A DNA stretch of 64,000 nt from Nageia nagi. Its lineage: Eukaryota; Pinophyta. Below are positions 19,826 through 32,676 of the stretch, piece by piece (the first letter of the stretch is position 1; every line of letters starts with the position of its first letter). A program made the position numbers and the translations under genes. The notes beneath the pieces were generated by a model that worked only from the letters and a program-made list of their open reading frames with translations, was not told the DNA's origin and searched no databases. The stretch covers positions 169,012,001 to 169,076,000 of the forward strand of contig JBITNC010000001.1 in NCBI GenBank assembly GCA_050084985.1. The letters are read 5' to 3'.

Positions 19826-20850
19826 AATTTACTATCGGGATAGAGCATAGAGAAAAAAAGAAAGAGAGAGTTCTCCTCCAAAGAGATACAAATGAAGATG
19901 AGAACTTTTACATATTTGAGAAATAAGAAAGATATTAGTTTGAGACTCACTACAATACCATTTGATAAAATAGTTTACAATACAATCATTAACCACAACT
20001 AGTTTCACTATAAGTATAGTCTATCAATATCGAGTTAACATGCGAGCCTTCATGATCCTACCCACCTAAAGTAAGTAACCTGCATTCTCAAAATGAAACC
20101 TTTAAGCTGCAAGTAGATCATAAATAATATCAGTTAGATGCATCATATAAACATTCATATCAATCATAAGATAAATGAACTAAGTAATGCCATCCATAAA
20201 TGGATCAATGATGCACTATAAGTCATCGCAAAGATGCCAAGCCAGTACTTATAATCATTTGTTGTATATTAGAAACATGTGTTGATCAACAAAAAAATTA
20301 GCGTATGCATATATAAATCACTCACATATAGGTAACCAAATAGTGTCAACAAACATATATTGATTCTTCACATAGTGATAACTGAAACCAACAATGTACC
20401 ATGAATTGCTCACACAAAGCGAACTAACCATGAAGGTGTACATTTATATCAACATTATACAGCAAAAATAGCCTCTTAGGGATGAAGTTTTTATTACAAA
20501 CATGAATTCAACATAAGAATTCAAACTTCACTCTCCCTTTAGGAAAACTTCACTACTATAAGAAACTTGCAAAGTGTACACAACAAAGTTCCTAAAGCGG
20601 TGAGTGAATAAAATAAGAGATTCAAAATTAGATGAACAAATCTATAGTTATTCATCAAAAATTTTCTCCCTGATATAATGTGGTTGGGTTTACAGTGCAA
20701 TATAAGTCATCACTTAAGATACCAAGACCATACTTATAGTCACCTAAAGAGTAATGTATAAATAAAGGATACAAACAAAACAAAGTGCTCAACAACTTTA
20801 TTAAGAAGGAAGTAGTTACAATGGATTCACTAAGAATTCAAACTTTACTC
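19826..20850 (-). other. Copia A 3' noncoding region
   Basis: No open frame of note. Similar to the 3' regions repeated at 24573-31031, including GAACTTTTACAT and the tract ending in a CTCTATCCC block beside the polypurine tract. Confidence 0.6.
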
Positions 20851-23510
20851 CCTTTTTAAAGGCAACTTTATTCACCCAATAGAATCTCTAAGCTTACAAA
20901 ATTGGGCTTTAAGAAGGGGTTTGGTGAACAAATCAATAGAGTTTAGGACTAATGGAAAATACTACAAGTGTAGAAGACCATCCAGAACCTTCTCCTTGAT
21001 GAAGTGGGCTTGGATTTCTATGTGCTTTATTCTCTAATGTAAAATATAATTCTTTTCTAAAATAATAGCTGATTGATTATCTAAAAGAAATTTGATATGG
21101 ATGAACTTGTTCATTCCCAACTTCTTTCATAAGATGCTTCAACTAAATGGCATACTGGGTTGCAACTAACATTGCATGGTATTCAACCTCTACGGTGGAA
21201 AGAGTAGTAGTAGGCTAATTCTTATAATCCCACCTAAAATAATGCTAAACACATAAGCAAAGGTTGATTTTCTATTATCTTTATCTTCCCTATAGTTAGA
21301 ATATGAGAATGGTAAGAGAACAAATGGAGGTAACTTATCATATTTGAGAGAAAGATCCTTAGTGCTCGCAACATACTTCAAAATTTGCTTAGATGCATTG
21401 AGATGCTTAACATACAACTTTTGCATAATGCAAGCCAACAAATTCATAATGAAGGTAATATCTAATATGGAGATAGTTAAATATAAAATATTACAATTAG
21501 TTACTTGTAAAATGTAGAATCTACCAACTGAGAGTTGGAACAAAGAGACAAAGTGATCCTAGGAGAGATTGGGATTGCAACATGTTTGCATTCTTTCATT
21601 CCAAATTTTTGTAATATATATGAGATATACTTGGATTGAATAAGATAAGTACAATCCTTGTATTGGTACACTTGCATACCAAGATAGTAGTGTAATAGGC
21701 CAAGGTCTATCATTTCAAACATTGCCTTAAGTTTGGATATGTAGTCTTATGAGAGAACTATATAATTATTCCCTTTAATTAATAGATCATCCACATATAG
21801 AAGAATCAAGATCAAGTCTTATCCCTAGTTGAGCATATAAAGATCTATGTTAGAAAAGCATTTAAAAAATCTAATATCCTCAAAGAATCTTGAAATCTTT
21901 TTGTACTAGGCCCAAGGTGCTTGCTTAAGTCCATACAAAGACTTCTTTAACTTGTAAACAAATGATTCTTTACTTTCCATAATAAACCCTTCTAGTTGGT
22001 TCATGTAGATCTCCACATCTAAGTCACCATTGAAAAATTCACTCTTGATATCAAGTTAAAAAACTTTCCATCCTTGAGCTACTGTAAGAGCAAAGATCAC
22101 CTTAATAGTAGGCATGTTTTCTATTAGACAAAAGGTTTTCTCATAATCAACTCCATATTTTTGAGCAAAACACTTGGCTATTAACCTTGCTTTGTATTTC
22201 TTAATTTCTCTAACTAAATTATATTTGATCTTGTAAACCCATTCATTACCAATCACAATGCATTCATTGGATAAGAAACCAAATCCCAAGTTTAATTCTT
22301 TATTAGAGCCTCATACTCCACATTCATTGCATTAATCTAACACTCCTACTTTGATGCTTCTTTAAAGGATGAGGGCTCATTCTTAATATCAATTTCAAAA
22401 AATAAAAATTTATTCATAGTCATACTTATTGTTATTCTTTAAGTTGGAGAGCTTTTTTCCTTAGGTGATAAATCCACACTAACATCCATCTAGTTAGATG
22501 CAATAGAGGAATCATCAATCTCATCTAGGTTCTCACAAGAAGGATATTCTTTAGGAAGTTCATTAAATTTTAGATCCTTTGAGATAAAAACTATTTTGGA
22601 GGAAATTTGGTGTACCTTGTAGCTTCTATACTGATTGTCATAGCTTACAAAGATACAATTTTTAGATCTCTTATCCAGAGTCTTCTTTTTCTTAGGAATA
22701 ACAAAGGCATAGGCATCACAACCAAAGACCCTAAAGTGAGAGATGTTAGGTTTCTTTTCTATCCATACCTCATACAAAGTTTTACCTTCAAGTTCTTTCA
22801 TAAGGCACTTGTTTAAGATGTAGCTTGTAGTATTTACAACTTCACTCCATAAGAAGTTAGAAAGATCATCCAACATACATCTTGCCATTTTTTGAATGGT
22901 TCTATTATTTCTTTTGGTTACACCATTTTGGTGAGGAGTATAAAGGATTGTAAACTACCTTTTGATTTCATATTTAGTGCAATAATCATTAAATTCATTG
23001 CTATTATACTCAACCCTATTATCAGATCTCAATATTTTGATTTTCAATACAGACTAATTTTCTACCAAGTCTTTCAAATCTTTGAACTTATCAAAGGTTT
23101 GATCTTTGTGCTCTATAATATAACCAAATATCATCTTATTTTAGTCATGAATAAAGGTCAAGAGTTAAGTTGCTCCTCTAAGTGACTTATTTGGAAATGG
23201 ACCCATCAAATCTGAATGCACAAGCTGAAGAGGTTGAGTAGCTCTAGTTGCCTTATCTTTTGGAATTTTTTATCAATTCATTTTACCTAGAATGCACTTC
23301 TCACAAATACAAATTGTAGGTGATATGTTAAGCAAAACTTCCACAAGATCATGATATTTCATAACTTGAATGTTCTTATCATTAAGATGGCCTAATCGAT
23401 GATGCCAAATATTGCCTATAGAGAAAACATTAGTTGCAAGGCACATCTTTGGTAGAGATTGATCCACAATGTAAAGGTCATATTTCACTAATACTTTCAT
23501 AATTAATTTA
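20851..23510 (-). pseudogene. Copia A pol remnant: integrase, RT, RNase H
   Basis: Minus strand order: GAG-pre-integrase (about 23500-23275, WHHRLGHLNDKNIQ), integrase core (about 23270-22890, VHSDLMGPF, RSDN, TPHQNGVTKRNN), integrase C-terminal part (22888-22490, VFGCDAYAFVIPKKKK), RT (about 22290-21500, NEWVYKIKYN, AQKYGVDYEKTF, YVDD retained at 21786-21797, DLGLLHYYLGMQV) and RNase H (about 21450-20880). Ty1/copia domain order (integrase before RT) is clear. Stops and frameshifts separate the blocks. Protease and gag are missing upstream of 23510. Confidence 0.85.
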
Positions 23511-24079
23511 ATTTATAGGTATACATTAGTTAGATTTGGTTTATTTGTTGGAGGATAGTTAATATCAAATGGTATTAAAGCCATCCTAGTTGTGATTTTC
23601 TCATTTTACTAAGTGATTTTGAGGTAATCCTCCTCAAATTTAAGGTATACATATCCCTTAATCTTGTTTCAATTTTATTTACTTCATTGGTTAATAAATT
23701 TCAATTTCTACTAACATATTTTTATCTTGAGAATAATGGACTCAAATTTAAGTTAAAATTTTACCTTAATTACATCTTAATAGTATTTGAAGTTAGATAT
23801 AACATATGGTATATGGTTAAAATCTAAGATCTTCAAAAAATAGTGCTTTTATTTTTTTCTCATAGCCAAATCTAATATTAGATTCTAAAACAATGCTAAG
23901 ATCTTATTAAGTTGCAAGCTTACAAAAATCTAATTTATGATTTTTGTAATAAAACTTTTTAGCAAGAAAGTTAAAATATTGTCTTGCTATATTTAATAAA
24001 GGTTACAATTTTTTTTATAACAAGTAAAGTTATAAAAGCTTGAAAATTTTTTATATATAAAAAATTTGTTTTTTAAATA

Positions 24080-24161
<82 letters not shown>

Positions 24162-24297
24162 AATAAAAAAAGAAAGTTTTTTTCTGCTTTTAATTTTAAA
24201 AAATAGATTTTTTAAATTTTTTTTTTCTTTTTTTAATTAAAAAAAGATTTTTTTTATTTAAAAAAAAAATACATTTTTTTTTCAAAAAACAAAATTG
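23511..24297. repeat. AT-rich noncoding sequence with an (AT)35 microsatellite
   Basis: No coding signal. An uninterrupted AT dinucleotide run covers about 24089-24158 (70 bp), followed by poly-A/T blocks to 24290. The pol homology stops abruptly at about 23510, so this is a replacement or deletion junction. Confidence 0.7.
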
Positions 24298-24572
24298 GGC
24301 ATCACCCCTCCAATTAGGAGGATGCACGACCCTACTAGGCACTACCCTTATAAGGAGGAGGGTGTGTAGCCTTGTTGGGGTGCGACCCCTCCAAGGAGGA
24401 GGCACATAGCTTGGTAGGGTGTTTCCCCTTCGAAGAGGAGGCATGCAACCTCGTAGGGTGTTGCCCCTCCAAGGAAGAGGTATGCAGCCTCATAAGGTGC
24501 CACCCCTCCAAGGAGGAGGCATGCAACCCCATAAGGTACCACCCTTCCATGGAAAGGGATGTGCAACCCATG
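24298..24572. repeat. 39-bp minisatellite, about seven units
   Basis: Seven degenerate units of 38-41 bp, each with CCCCTCCAAGGAGGAGG and GCATGCAACC..ATAGGGTG cores. Because 39 is a multiple of three, several frames on both strands stay open across it; these are not genes. Each core is itself a short palindrome (CCTCC..GGAGG). A related single unit occurs at about 28238-28310. Confidence 0.8.
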
Positions 24573-25366
24573 GGCATGGATTCAAAAAGAAAGGAAAACA
24601 ATTCAAAAAAAAAAACACCCTTCTATGAGGTGGCATAAAGAAACCCTCCTCCTTTGCATTAATTCTCCATAACTACATTTTTGGAGTGGTTAAAAATATT
24701 TTCCCTTATCCATGACTATATTATTAGAGTGGTTAAAAAGGTTCACCCTTCTCCATGATTACACATTATTGGAGTGGTTAAAAAGGTATGCCTTTTTCCC
24801 AAATTGCAATTATTTGATAAAATTTAAATCCATGTTGATGAATTAATACTACCAAATTTTATCATATTTATCTTGACTAATAGCATAGTCAAGTTGGCAT
24901 TTATGGCTTATGCTTTGCTTTATAAATATTGAATTGGTGATTGGTTAAGTTGGCATTTTATTTTTTAATTTTTTTATTAAGAATGCATTTATATCACTTA
25001 GTTGATAGTGCATTTGTTGATGTTATGCACATATGATATTTTTTATATTTTATTATGTTGATGTTGTGCACATATGATATTTTTGATATCATGTTATGTT
25101 AATATTATGATATTGTCAGATATCATATTTTGATGATGATTTTGATATCATGTTATGGATGATACATTTTCTTTAATTTGCAGATATGTTATTTAGTTGA
25201 TATAAATGACATTTATATTATATGAGTGTTTATGATGCATCTAATTGATTTTACTTATGAGATGATTGTAGCTTGCAAGTTTCTTCTTAAGATTGCAGGT
25301 GACTTCAAATATGTAGGTTCATGAAGGCTCATCATGTCAACATATTATTGAATGAATACTCTTGTA
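24573..25366 (+). repeat. Copia A 3' region, plus orientation, truncated
   Basis: Begins after the minisatellite and carries three 43-57-bp repeats around GGAGTGGTTAAAAA (24660-24790). It then runs into sequence that is the reverse complement of 25960-27012 and ends near 25366 directly against a minus-orientation LTR. It forms one arm of an inverted repeat of about 0.75 kb. Confidence 0.65.
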
Positions 25367-25818
25367 CTCTTTGAAGCTTCTTTAATAAATATAACATTCA
25401 TCCATCTAGCAAAATAAAAATCAATTACACAAATGATAACACACCATGTATAGTGGTTCCTCCAACTCTTAGAATTACATCCACTTTAAACCATCCTTTC
25501 TATTACTTCTCACAAGATAAATCTCTTACAAATTCTCAAAAAAAATTCTACAAGAAATCTTCTACAAAGCTCTTACAAGAACATTCTTACAATTCTACAA
25601 GAAAAGCATTACCATGCTTCATCAAGTACATAATGAGAGGAATACATCTCTATTTATAAGAACAAACCCACCCTTTAACCTCCTTTTAACCCAAGGGTAA
25701 AGTTAAAGGTATTTTTATATATTTTTTTTCAATATTTATTATCTAAAGATACCTTAAGTATTAAATGAATTTATATTAAAGAAAAATATTACAAAATATT
25801 ACATTACAAATTATAACA
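25367..25818 (-). repeat. Copia A LTR, minus orientation
   Basis: Upper end ATAACA and adjacent CTCCCCTT (25819-25826, polypurine tract AAGGGGAG on minus) mark the LTR start. The lower end merges at about 25367 with the plus-orientation arm. Confidence 0.75.
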
Positions 25819-27015
25819 CTCCCCTTTAATGTAATATTGAGATAGAGCATAAAGAAATAAAAAAGAGAAAGTAAGAGAGAGTTCTTCTCTATAGAGATAC
25901 AAATGGAGATGAGAACTTTTACATCTTTAAAAAAGTAATAGAATATAGATGGTTTTATAATAGTTCAACTACTTAACCATTTTAATAATGGTTTTACAAT
26001 ACAATCATAAATAAAAAATGGTTTCAATGTATAAGAATATTTATTTAATAATATGTTGACATGCTAAGCTTCTATGAGCTTGCATACTCGAAGTCACTTA
26101 CAATCATAAGAAAAAAATTACAAGCTACAAGTAGCTCATAAATAAGATCAATTAGATACATCATATATACTCATAAAAGATAAATATCATCCATAAATTG
26201 ATCAAAAGATACCAAATTATCACATATGCACAACATAAAAGATGGCATACATCATTAATTAAATATCACATGTGCATTCTAAATAAAATGTATCATCCAT
26301 AACATGATATCAACAATATCACATATGCACAATTAATAGATGATAATCAATCAAGTGATATAAATACATTTTCAAATAAAGATAAAAAAATATCATCAAT
26401 CATTATAAAAAGAATTCTTGATTTTTTATTTTTTGTTTGTTTATTTTAGATCATTATTTTATATTTGTTTAAAGCATATGAGGGTGTAATCACATCATAA
26501 TATTTTCATAATTTAATTATTCCCTTGATGATAAATTTATCAAATAAATACTTATGTGATTATATCATCTTAACCATATCACAAATGATCAAATACCATC
26601 TTGACTAAAGCATCAAGTCAAGATTTTTAAAGGCATAACCACTTGATTAAATCAATATTTACAAGCCACAAATGCCAACCTAACCAAACACAAAGCCAAG
26701 ATTTATAAAACAAAACATAAGTTACAAATGTCAACTTGACTATGCTACTAGTCAAGATGCATATGATGAAATTTGGTAGCATTAATCTATCAACATAGAT
26801 TTAAATTTTATTAAAATAATTGTAATTTTAGAAAAAGATGAACCTTTTTAACCACTCCAACAATGTGCAATCATGGAAAAGGGTTAACCTTTTTAACCAT
26901 TCCAAAAAAATGTAATCATAGAGAAGAGCAAACCTTTTTTAACCACTCCAAAAAAATGTAGTCATGAAGAAGGGAAAACCTTTTTAACCACTTCAAAAAA
27001 ATGTATTCATGAAGA
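25819..27015 (-). repeat. Copia A 3' region, minus orientation
   Basis: Noncoding. Reverse complement of 24650-25366 (outer part) and of 27016-27705 (inner part). Contains four AACCACTCCAAAAAAATGTA units at 26850-27005, the reverse complement of the repeats at 24660-24790. Confidence 0.65.
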
Positions 27016-28174
27016 ATTAAATTATAAAAATATTATGATGTAATGAAACGCACATATACCATCAACAAATACAAAATAATGATCTAAATTAAATAAACAT
27101 AAAAATTAAGAATTAAGAATTTTTTTTTATAATGATTGGTGATATTTTTTATTTTTGGTTGAGAATGCATTTATATCACTTGGTTAATTGTGTATTTGTT
27201 AATGTTATGCACATATGATATTGTTGATATCATATTATCAATGATACATTTTATTTAGAATTCACATGTGATATTTAGTTGATGATGTATGTCATCTTTG
27301 ATGTTTATGCATATGTGATGACTTGGTATCTTTTGATCAATTTATGAATGGTATTTATCTTATATGAATGTATATGATGTATCTGATTGATATTGTTTAT
27401 GAGCTACTTATAGCTTATAGGTTTCTTCTTGAGATTGTAGGTGACTTCGAGTATGTAAGCTCATGGAGGCTCAGCATGTCAACATATTGTTGAATAACTA
27501 TTTTTGTATATTGAAATTATTTTTTATTTATAATTGTATTATCAAACTATTTGTTAAAATAGTTAAGTAGTTGAACCATTTTAGAACCATCTATATTCTA
27601 TTACTTTCTCAAATATGTAAAAGTTCTTATCTCCACTTCTATCTCTATGAAGAACTCTCTTTTACTTTGTATTTCTTCTTTTTCTATGCTCTATCTTAAT
27701 ATTACATATGTAATATTTTTCTTTAATGTAAATTCACTTAATGCTTAAAATATTTTTAGATACCTTAAAGCATTAAAGGAATAAATATAGAAAGAGGAAT
27801 AAATATAGAAACACCTTTAACCTTACCATTGGGTTAAAGGATAGATTTTTTCTTATAAATATATAAGTATCTCTTTAATTATGTACTTGATGAAGCATGG
27901 TAATGCTTATCTTGTAGATTTGTAGGAATACTCTTGTAGGATCTTTGTAGAAGAGTTATTATAGAATAATTTTGAGAATTTGTAATAGAGTTATCTTATG
28001 AGAAGTAATAAAAATAATGGTTCAAAATGGATGTACTCCTAAGAGTTGGAAGAACCACTATAAATGCTATGTTATCATTTGTGTGATTGATTCTTACTTT
28101 GCTAGATGGATGAATGCTAGATTTATTGAAGAAGCTTCAAAGAAATCTTGGTTTATAGAATCCTTCAATTCCAT
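27016..28174 (+). repeat. Copia A 3' region plus LTR, plus orientation
   Basis: 27016-27705 is 3' region, 27706-28174 is LTR lacking its first bases (the polypurine tract and TGTTAGAATT are deleted). The LTR ends near a decayed primer-site-like CCATAAAATGGTTATC. The block is the reverse complement of 25367-26520, giving arms of about 1.15 kb around a 0.5-kb loop. Confidence 0.65.
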
Positions 28175-29330
28175 AAAATGGTTATCTTTTTATAAAATAA
28201 TAAAAATTAATTTAAAAACAAATCTTTGCTACAGAGGATGCATAGCCTTGGGCATCATCCCTCCTGCAAGAGGTGGTGTGTGGATGGCTTCATCCCACCA
28301 CCTCCTCTTTCTCTTTGAAACTTTCCTCATTTTAAATTTTTGATTAGGGTTTGATTTAAATATTTAAATTTAATGAATGTTGGAATTTTTTTTAAGGGTT
28401 AAAAGAATGGTATTTAAAAAAATATATTTTAAAAAAAGAACTTACCTTTTTTATTTAGCATATATCACGGCCTTTTCTAAAGCATGACTCCTTTTTTAAA
28501 AAAAGGAAGGGGCAAGCTTTTTAAATAAAAGTAAAGCACATTAAAAAAGGGGGATATTCCACTACTAGTGAGTTAAATTTATCATTTGCAATTTTTTTTC
28601 TTTACCAAAAGGAATGAGGCCTTTAAGTAAAGCTTAAATATTATTATTTAAACCCTTTGTTAGTGTTATTATAACAGTAAATATTTTTAAGCTTTATACT
28701 TCCCAAGTGATATATTTTTGCACATACTTATTGATCATTATATTTTTCCCATGGTTAATTTCCTTTGTTTTTGCAAATTTTGAGCAAATGATGAAGGTAA
28801 CAATGATAAATTTTTCAATTGGACATATTTGTCTCCATTTTTGAAGGTAAAATTTTTTAATAATTAATTGATAATATCCAATACATTGTACACTAATTTT
28901 ATTTACTTTACAATTGTTTAATACAATTTTTTTTCTTGTGTCATTTTGTGAACAAAGAAATGTAGAGGAAATTGCATTAAATATGCACTTTATTAAAATA
29001 AATATTTATTGTGGATATTCATAATGTGATGTACTTGGATGTGCATAGTGTTTAAAATGAAATCTAGGTCAAAAAAATCAACTTTGATATGCACTATCTT
29101 TATTGGTTGTAATGCTATGCAAATTTGTTGTGGATGTGCATAGTGTTTGAAGTGAAAATTTGGGTAAAAATTTCTTTCAAAATTTGATATGCATTATCCT
29201 TATTGGTTGACATATTGTTAAAATAAGAACTTATTTATGGATTGATACCACTATACTTCCATGATTGGTAAGTTCATCTATATTTCTAGATTAATACCTC
29301 TATACTTATATGATTAAGAAGTTTATTATT
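28175..29330. repeat. Spacer repeat copy 1
   Basis: Noncoding sequence lying between convergent LTRs. From about 28301 it is a direct repeat of 31149-32249. The tail (29230-29330) has units of about 50 bp around GATTGATACCACTATACTTCC. Confidence 0.65.
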
Positions 29331-29754
29331 AATCACACAAATGATTACACATCATATATAGTGGTTCCTTCAACTCTTGGGAGTTCATCCACTTTGAACT
29401 ATCATTTCTATTACTTCTCACAAGATAACTCTTCTACAAATTCTTAAAAAAAAATTTACAAAAACTCTTCTATAAAGCTTTTACAAGAGCATTCCTACAA
29501 CTCTATAAGATAAGCATTACCATGCTTCATCAAGTACATAATTAGAAAGATACCTCTATATCTATAAGAAGAAACCTACCCTTTAACCTAAGGGTAAGGT
29601 TAAAGGTGTTTCTATATTTATTCTTCTTTTTATATTTATTTCTCTTTTTATATTTATTCTCTTAATACTTTAAAATATCTAAAGATACTTTAAACATTAA
29701 GTGAATTTACATTAAAGAGAAATATTACATAATATTACATTACAAATTTTAACA
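29331..29754 (-). repeat. Copia A LTR, minus orientation, second copy
   Basis: Ends TTTTAACA at 29754, next to CTTCTCCTT (polypurine tract on minus). The lower end is truncated against spacer copy 1. Confidence 0.7.
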
Positions 29755-30495
29755 CTTCTCCTTAATGTAATATTGGGATAGAGCATAGAGAAAAAAAAAA
29801 GAAAGTAAAAGGGAGTTCTCCTCCATAGATATACAAGTGGAGATGAGAACTTTTACATCTTTGAGAAAGTAATAGAATATAAATGATTCTACAATGGCTC
29901 AACTACTTAACCATTTTAACAAATAGTTCTACAATATAATCATAAATCAAAAATGGTTTTAATGTACAAGAGTAATCATTCAACAATATGTTAACATGCT
30001 GAGCCTCTATGAGCTTGCATACTCAAAGTCACCTACAATCTCAAGAAGAAACCTACAAGCTACAAGTAGCTCATTACAAATATCAATTCGATACATCATA
30101 TACACTCATATAAGATAAATATCATCCATAAATAGATCAAAAGATACCAAATCATCACATATGCACAACATCAAAGATGACATACATCATTAACTATATA
30201 TCACATATGCATTCTAAGCAAAATATATAATCCATAACATGATATTAATAATATCATATGTGCAAAATATTAATAGATGCATAATAAACTAAGTGATATA
30301 ACTCTATTCTCAACCAAGGATAAAAAAATATCATCAATCTTTATAAAAAAGAATCTTGGTTTTTGATTTTTATCTTTGTTTATTTTAAATCATTATTTTG
30401 TATTTTTTGAAGGTATATGAGGGTGTCATCATATCATAATATTTTCATAATTTAATTCTCTCTCTTGATGAAAACTTCACCAAATAAATACTTAT
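29755..30495 (-). repeat. Copia A 3' region, minus orientation, second copy
   Basis: Noncoding, similar to 25819-26520. Meets a plus-orientation copy head to head near 30495, where AAATACTTATG switches to TTGATTGTACATC. Confidence 0.6.
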
Positions 30496-31146
30496 GTTGA
30501 TTGTACATCTATTAATTTTATGCACCTATGATATTGTTGATATCATGTTATCGATGATACATTTTATTTAGAATGCACATGTATATATATTTAATGATGT
30601 ATGTCATATTTGATGTTGTGCATATGTAATGACTTGGTATATTTTGACCAATTTATGGATGATATTTATATTAAATGAGTGTATATGATGTATCTAATTA
30701 ATTTTATTTATAAGATGCTTGTAGCTTGCAGGTTTCTTCTTGATATTATAAGCAACTTCAAGTATGTAGGCTCATGGAGGCTCATCATGTCAACATATTG
30801 TTGAATAACTACTTTTGTACATTGAAACTATTTTTTATTTATAATTGTATTATAAAATTATTTGTTAAAATGATTAAGTAGTTGAACCATTATAGAACCA
30901 TATCTATTATAGTACTTTTTTAAATATGTAAAAGTTCTCATCTTCACTTGTATCTCTATGGAGGAGAACTCTCTCTTACTTTCTCTTTCTTCTTTCTTTA
31001 TGCTCTATCCTAATATTATATTAAAAGAGAGTGTTAGAATTTGTAATGTAATCTTATGTAATATTTCTTTTTAGTGTAAATTCACTTAATGCTTAAAGTA
31101 TATTTAAATACCTTAAAGCATTAAGAGAATAAATATGGAAAGAGGA
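30496..31146 (+). repeat. Copia A 3' region plus LTR fragment, plus orientation
   Basis: 30496-31031 is 3' region; AAAAGAGAG (31023-31031) is the polypurine tract; LTR starts TGTTAGAATTTG at 31032 and is cut at about 31146, where spacer copy 2 begins. Confidence 0.65.
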
Positions 31147-32249
31147 ATTTCCTATTTCTCTTTGAAACTTTTCTCCTTTTGAAGATTTTTTTAGGTTTTG
31201 ATTTAAAGGTTTAAATTTAATGAGTGTTAGAATTTCTTTTAAGAGTAAAAAAATGGTATTTTTTTTAAAAAAATGGTATTTAAAAAAAAAAAAAAAACAA
31301 CAACTTTTAAAAAAGGAACTTGCCTTTTTTATTTAGCATATATTATGACCTTTTATAAAGTAAGACTCCTATTTTTAAAAAAGGAAGGGGCAAGCCTTTT
31401 AAATAAAAGTAAAGCACATTAAAAAAGGAGGATATTCCACTACTAGTGAGTTAAATTTATCATGTGCAATTTTTTTCTTTATCAAAAGGAATGAGGCCTT
31501 TAAATAAAGCTTAAATATTATTGTTTAAAACCTTTGTTAATATTATTATAACATAAATGTTTTTAAGTTTAATACTTGCCAAGTGATATATTTTTGCACA
31601 TGCTTATTGATCATTATATATTTTCCATGGTTAATTTCCTTTGTTTTTGCAAAGTTTGAGCAAATGATGAAGGCAACAATGATAAATTTTTCAATTGAAC
31701 ATATTTGTCTCCATTTTTGAAAGAAATTTTTAAATAAATAATTGATAATGTCCAATACATTGCACACCAATTTTATGCACTTTGCAATTTTTTAGTGCAA
31801 TTTTTTTCTCTTATGTCATTTTGTGAACAAAGAAAAATGGGGGAAATTGCATTAAATATGCACTTTATTAAAATAAAGATTTGTTATGCAAATTTGTTGT
31901 GGATATGCATAATGTGATGTTCTTAGATGTGCATAGTGTTTGAAATAGAAATTTAGGTAAAAAAATTTCAAATTTTAATATGCACTATTTTTATTGGTTG
32001 CAATGCTATGCAAATTTGTTATGGATGTGGATAGTGTTTGAAGTGAAAATTTAGGTAAAAATTTCTTTCAAACTTTGATATGCACTATCCTTATTGGTTG
32101 ACATATTATTAAAATAGAAACTTGTTTATGGAATGATGCCACTATACTTTCATGATTGACAATTTTATCCATGTTTATGGATTGATGTCACTATACTTCT
32201 ATGATTAGAAAGTTTATTCATGTTTATGAATTGATGCTCTAATACTACT
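31147..32249. repeat. Spacer repeat copy 2
   Basis: Direct repeat of 28301-29330, about 2.85 kb apart. The tail 32110-32249 holds about three 55-bp units (TTTATGGATTGATG..ACTATACTTC..ATGATT). The last unit runs into the primer-site remnant of the minus LTR, so the spacer is the leader of the minus element. Confidence 0.65.
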
Positions 32250-32676
32250 TGATGTAATTAACCCTTTCTGAATTAATCTCTAGTTACCAAGATCTCAAGA
32301 AGGCACTTACAACATCAACACCATAATAGAATAACACAAGTCAATCTCATAAATAACAAAAGATATAAAGTGGTTCCTCCCTCCTTGGGAGTACATACAC
32401 TAACTAATATTTTCTTATTCTTAAGGACCTCTCTTATAGAATCTCTCCTCTCTCCAAACCTTAAACCTTAATTATTTCATTATAATGAAAGGAGAGGTAT
32501 CTCTCTATTTATAAGAAGAAACTCACCCTTTAACCTCCCTTTAATCTAAGGGTAAGGTTAAAGGTGTTTCTATATTTATTCTTTTAATACTTTAAGGTAT
32601 CTAAAGATACTTTAACCATTAAATGAATTTACATTAAAGAGAAATATTACAAAGTATTACATTACAAATTTTAATA
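32250..32676 (-). repeat. Copia A 5' LTR, minus orientation
   Basis: Same family as 19372-19816 and facing the same way. The lower end TGATGTAATTAACC is followed in the transcription sense by a decayed initiator-Met primer site (32236-32247). The upper end is mutated (TTAATA for CTAACA). Confidence 0.7.

Larger units (their letters stand above)
19372..32676 (-). mobile_element. Copia A complex (minus) inserted in a PMD gene remnant
   Basis: Outer parts are a minus-strand Ty1/copia element: 3' LTR 19372-19816, polypurine tract 19817-19825, pol 20851-23510, and at the far end a 5' LTR 32250-32676 with primer-site remnant 32236-32247 (TAGTATTAGAGC for TGGTATCAGAGC). Between pol and the 5' LTR the normal gag is absent. 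That space holds an (AT)n tract, a minisatellite and an array of LTRs and 3' regions in both orientations. The flanks ATGTT (left) and ATTTG (right) are at best a degraded duplication. The PMD halves on either side support a single insertion site with later rearrangement inside. Confidence 0.65.

Noticed and set aside
24298-24572. Regular repeats that could suggest a CRISPR array
   Set aside because: Units are contiguous without unique spacers, degenerate, and in a plant nuclear context; it is a minisatellite.
24196-24638. Several overlapping open frames on both strands
   Set aside because: They follow from the 39-bp repeat length being a multiple of three; no start context or family.
28017-28343. 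108-codon plus frame
   Set aside because: Spans an LTR end and leader sequence; no start consistent with element RNA and no homology.
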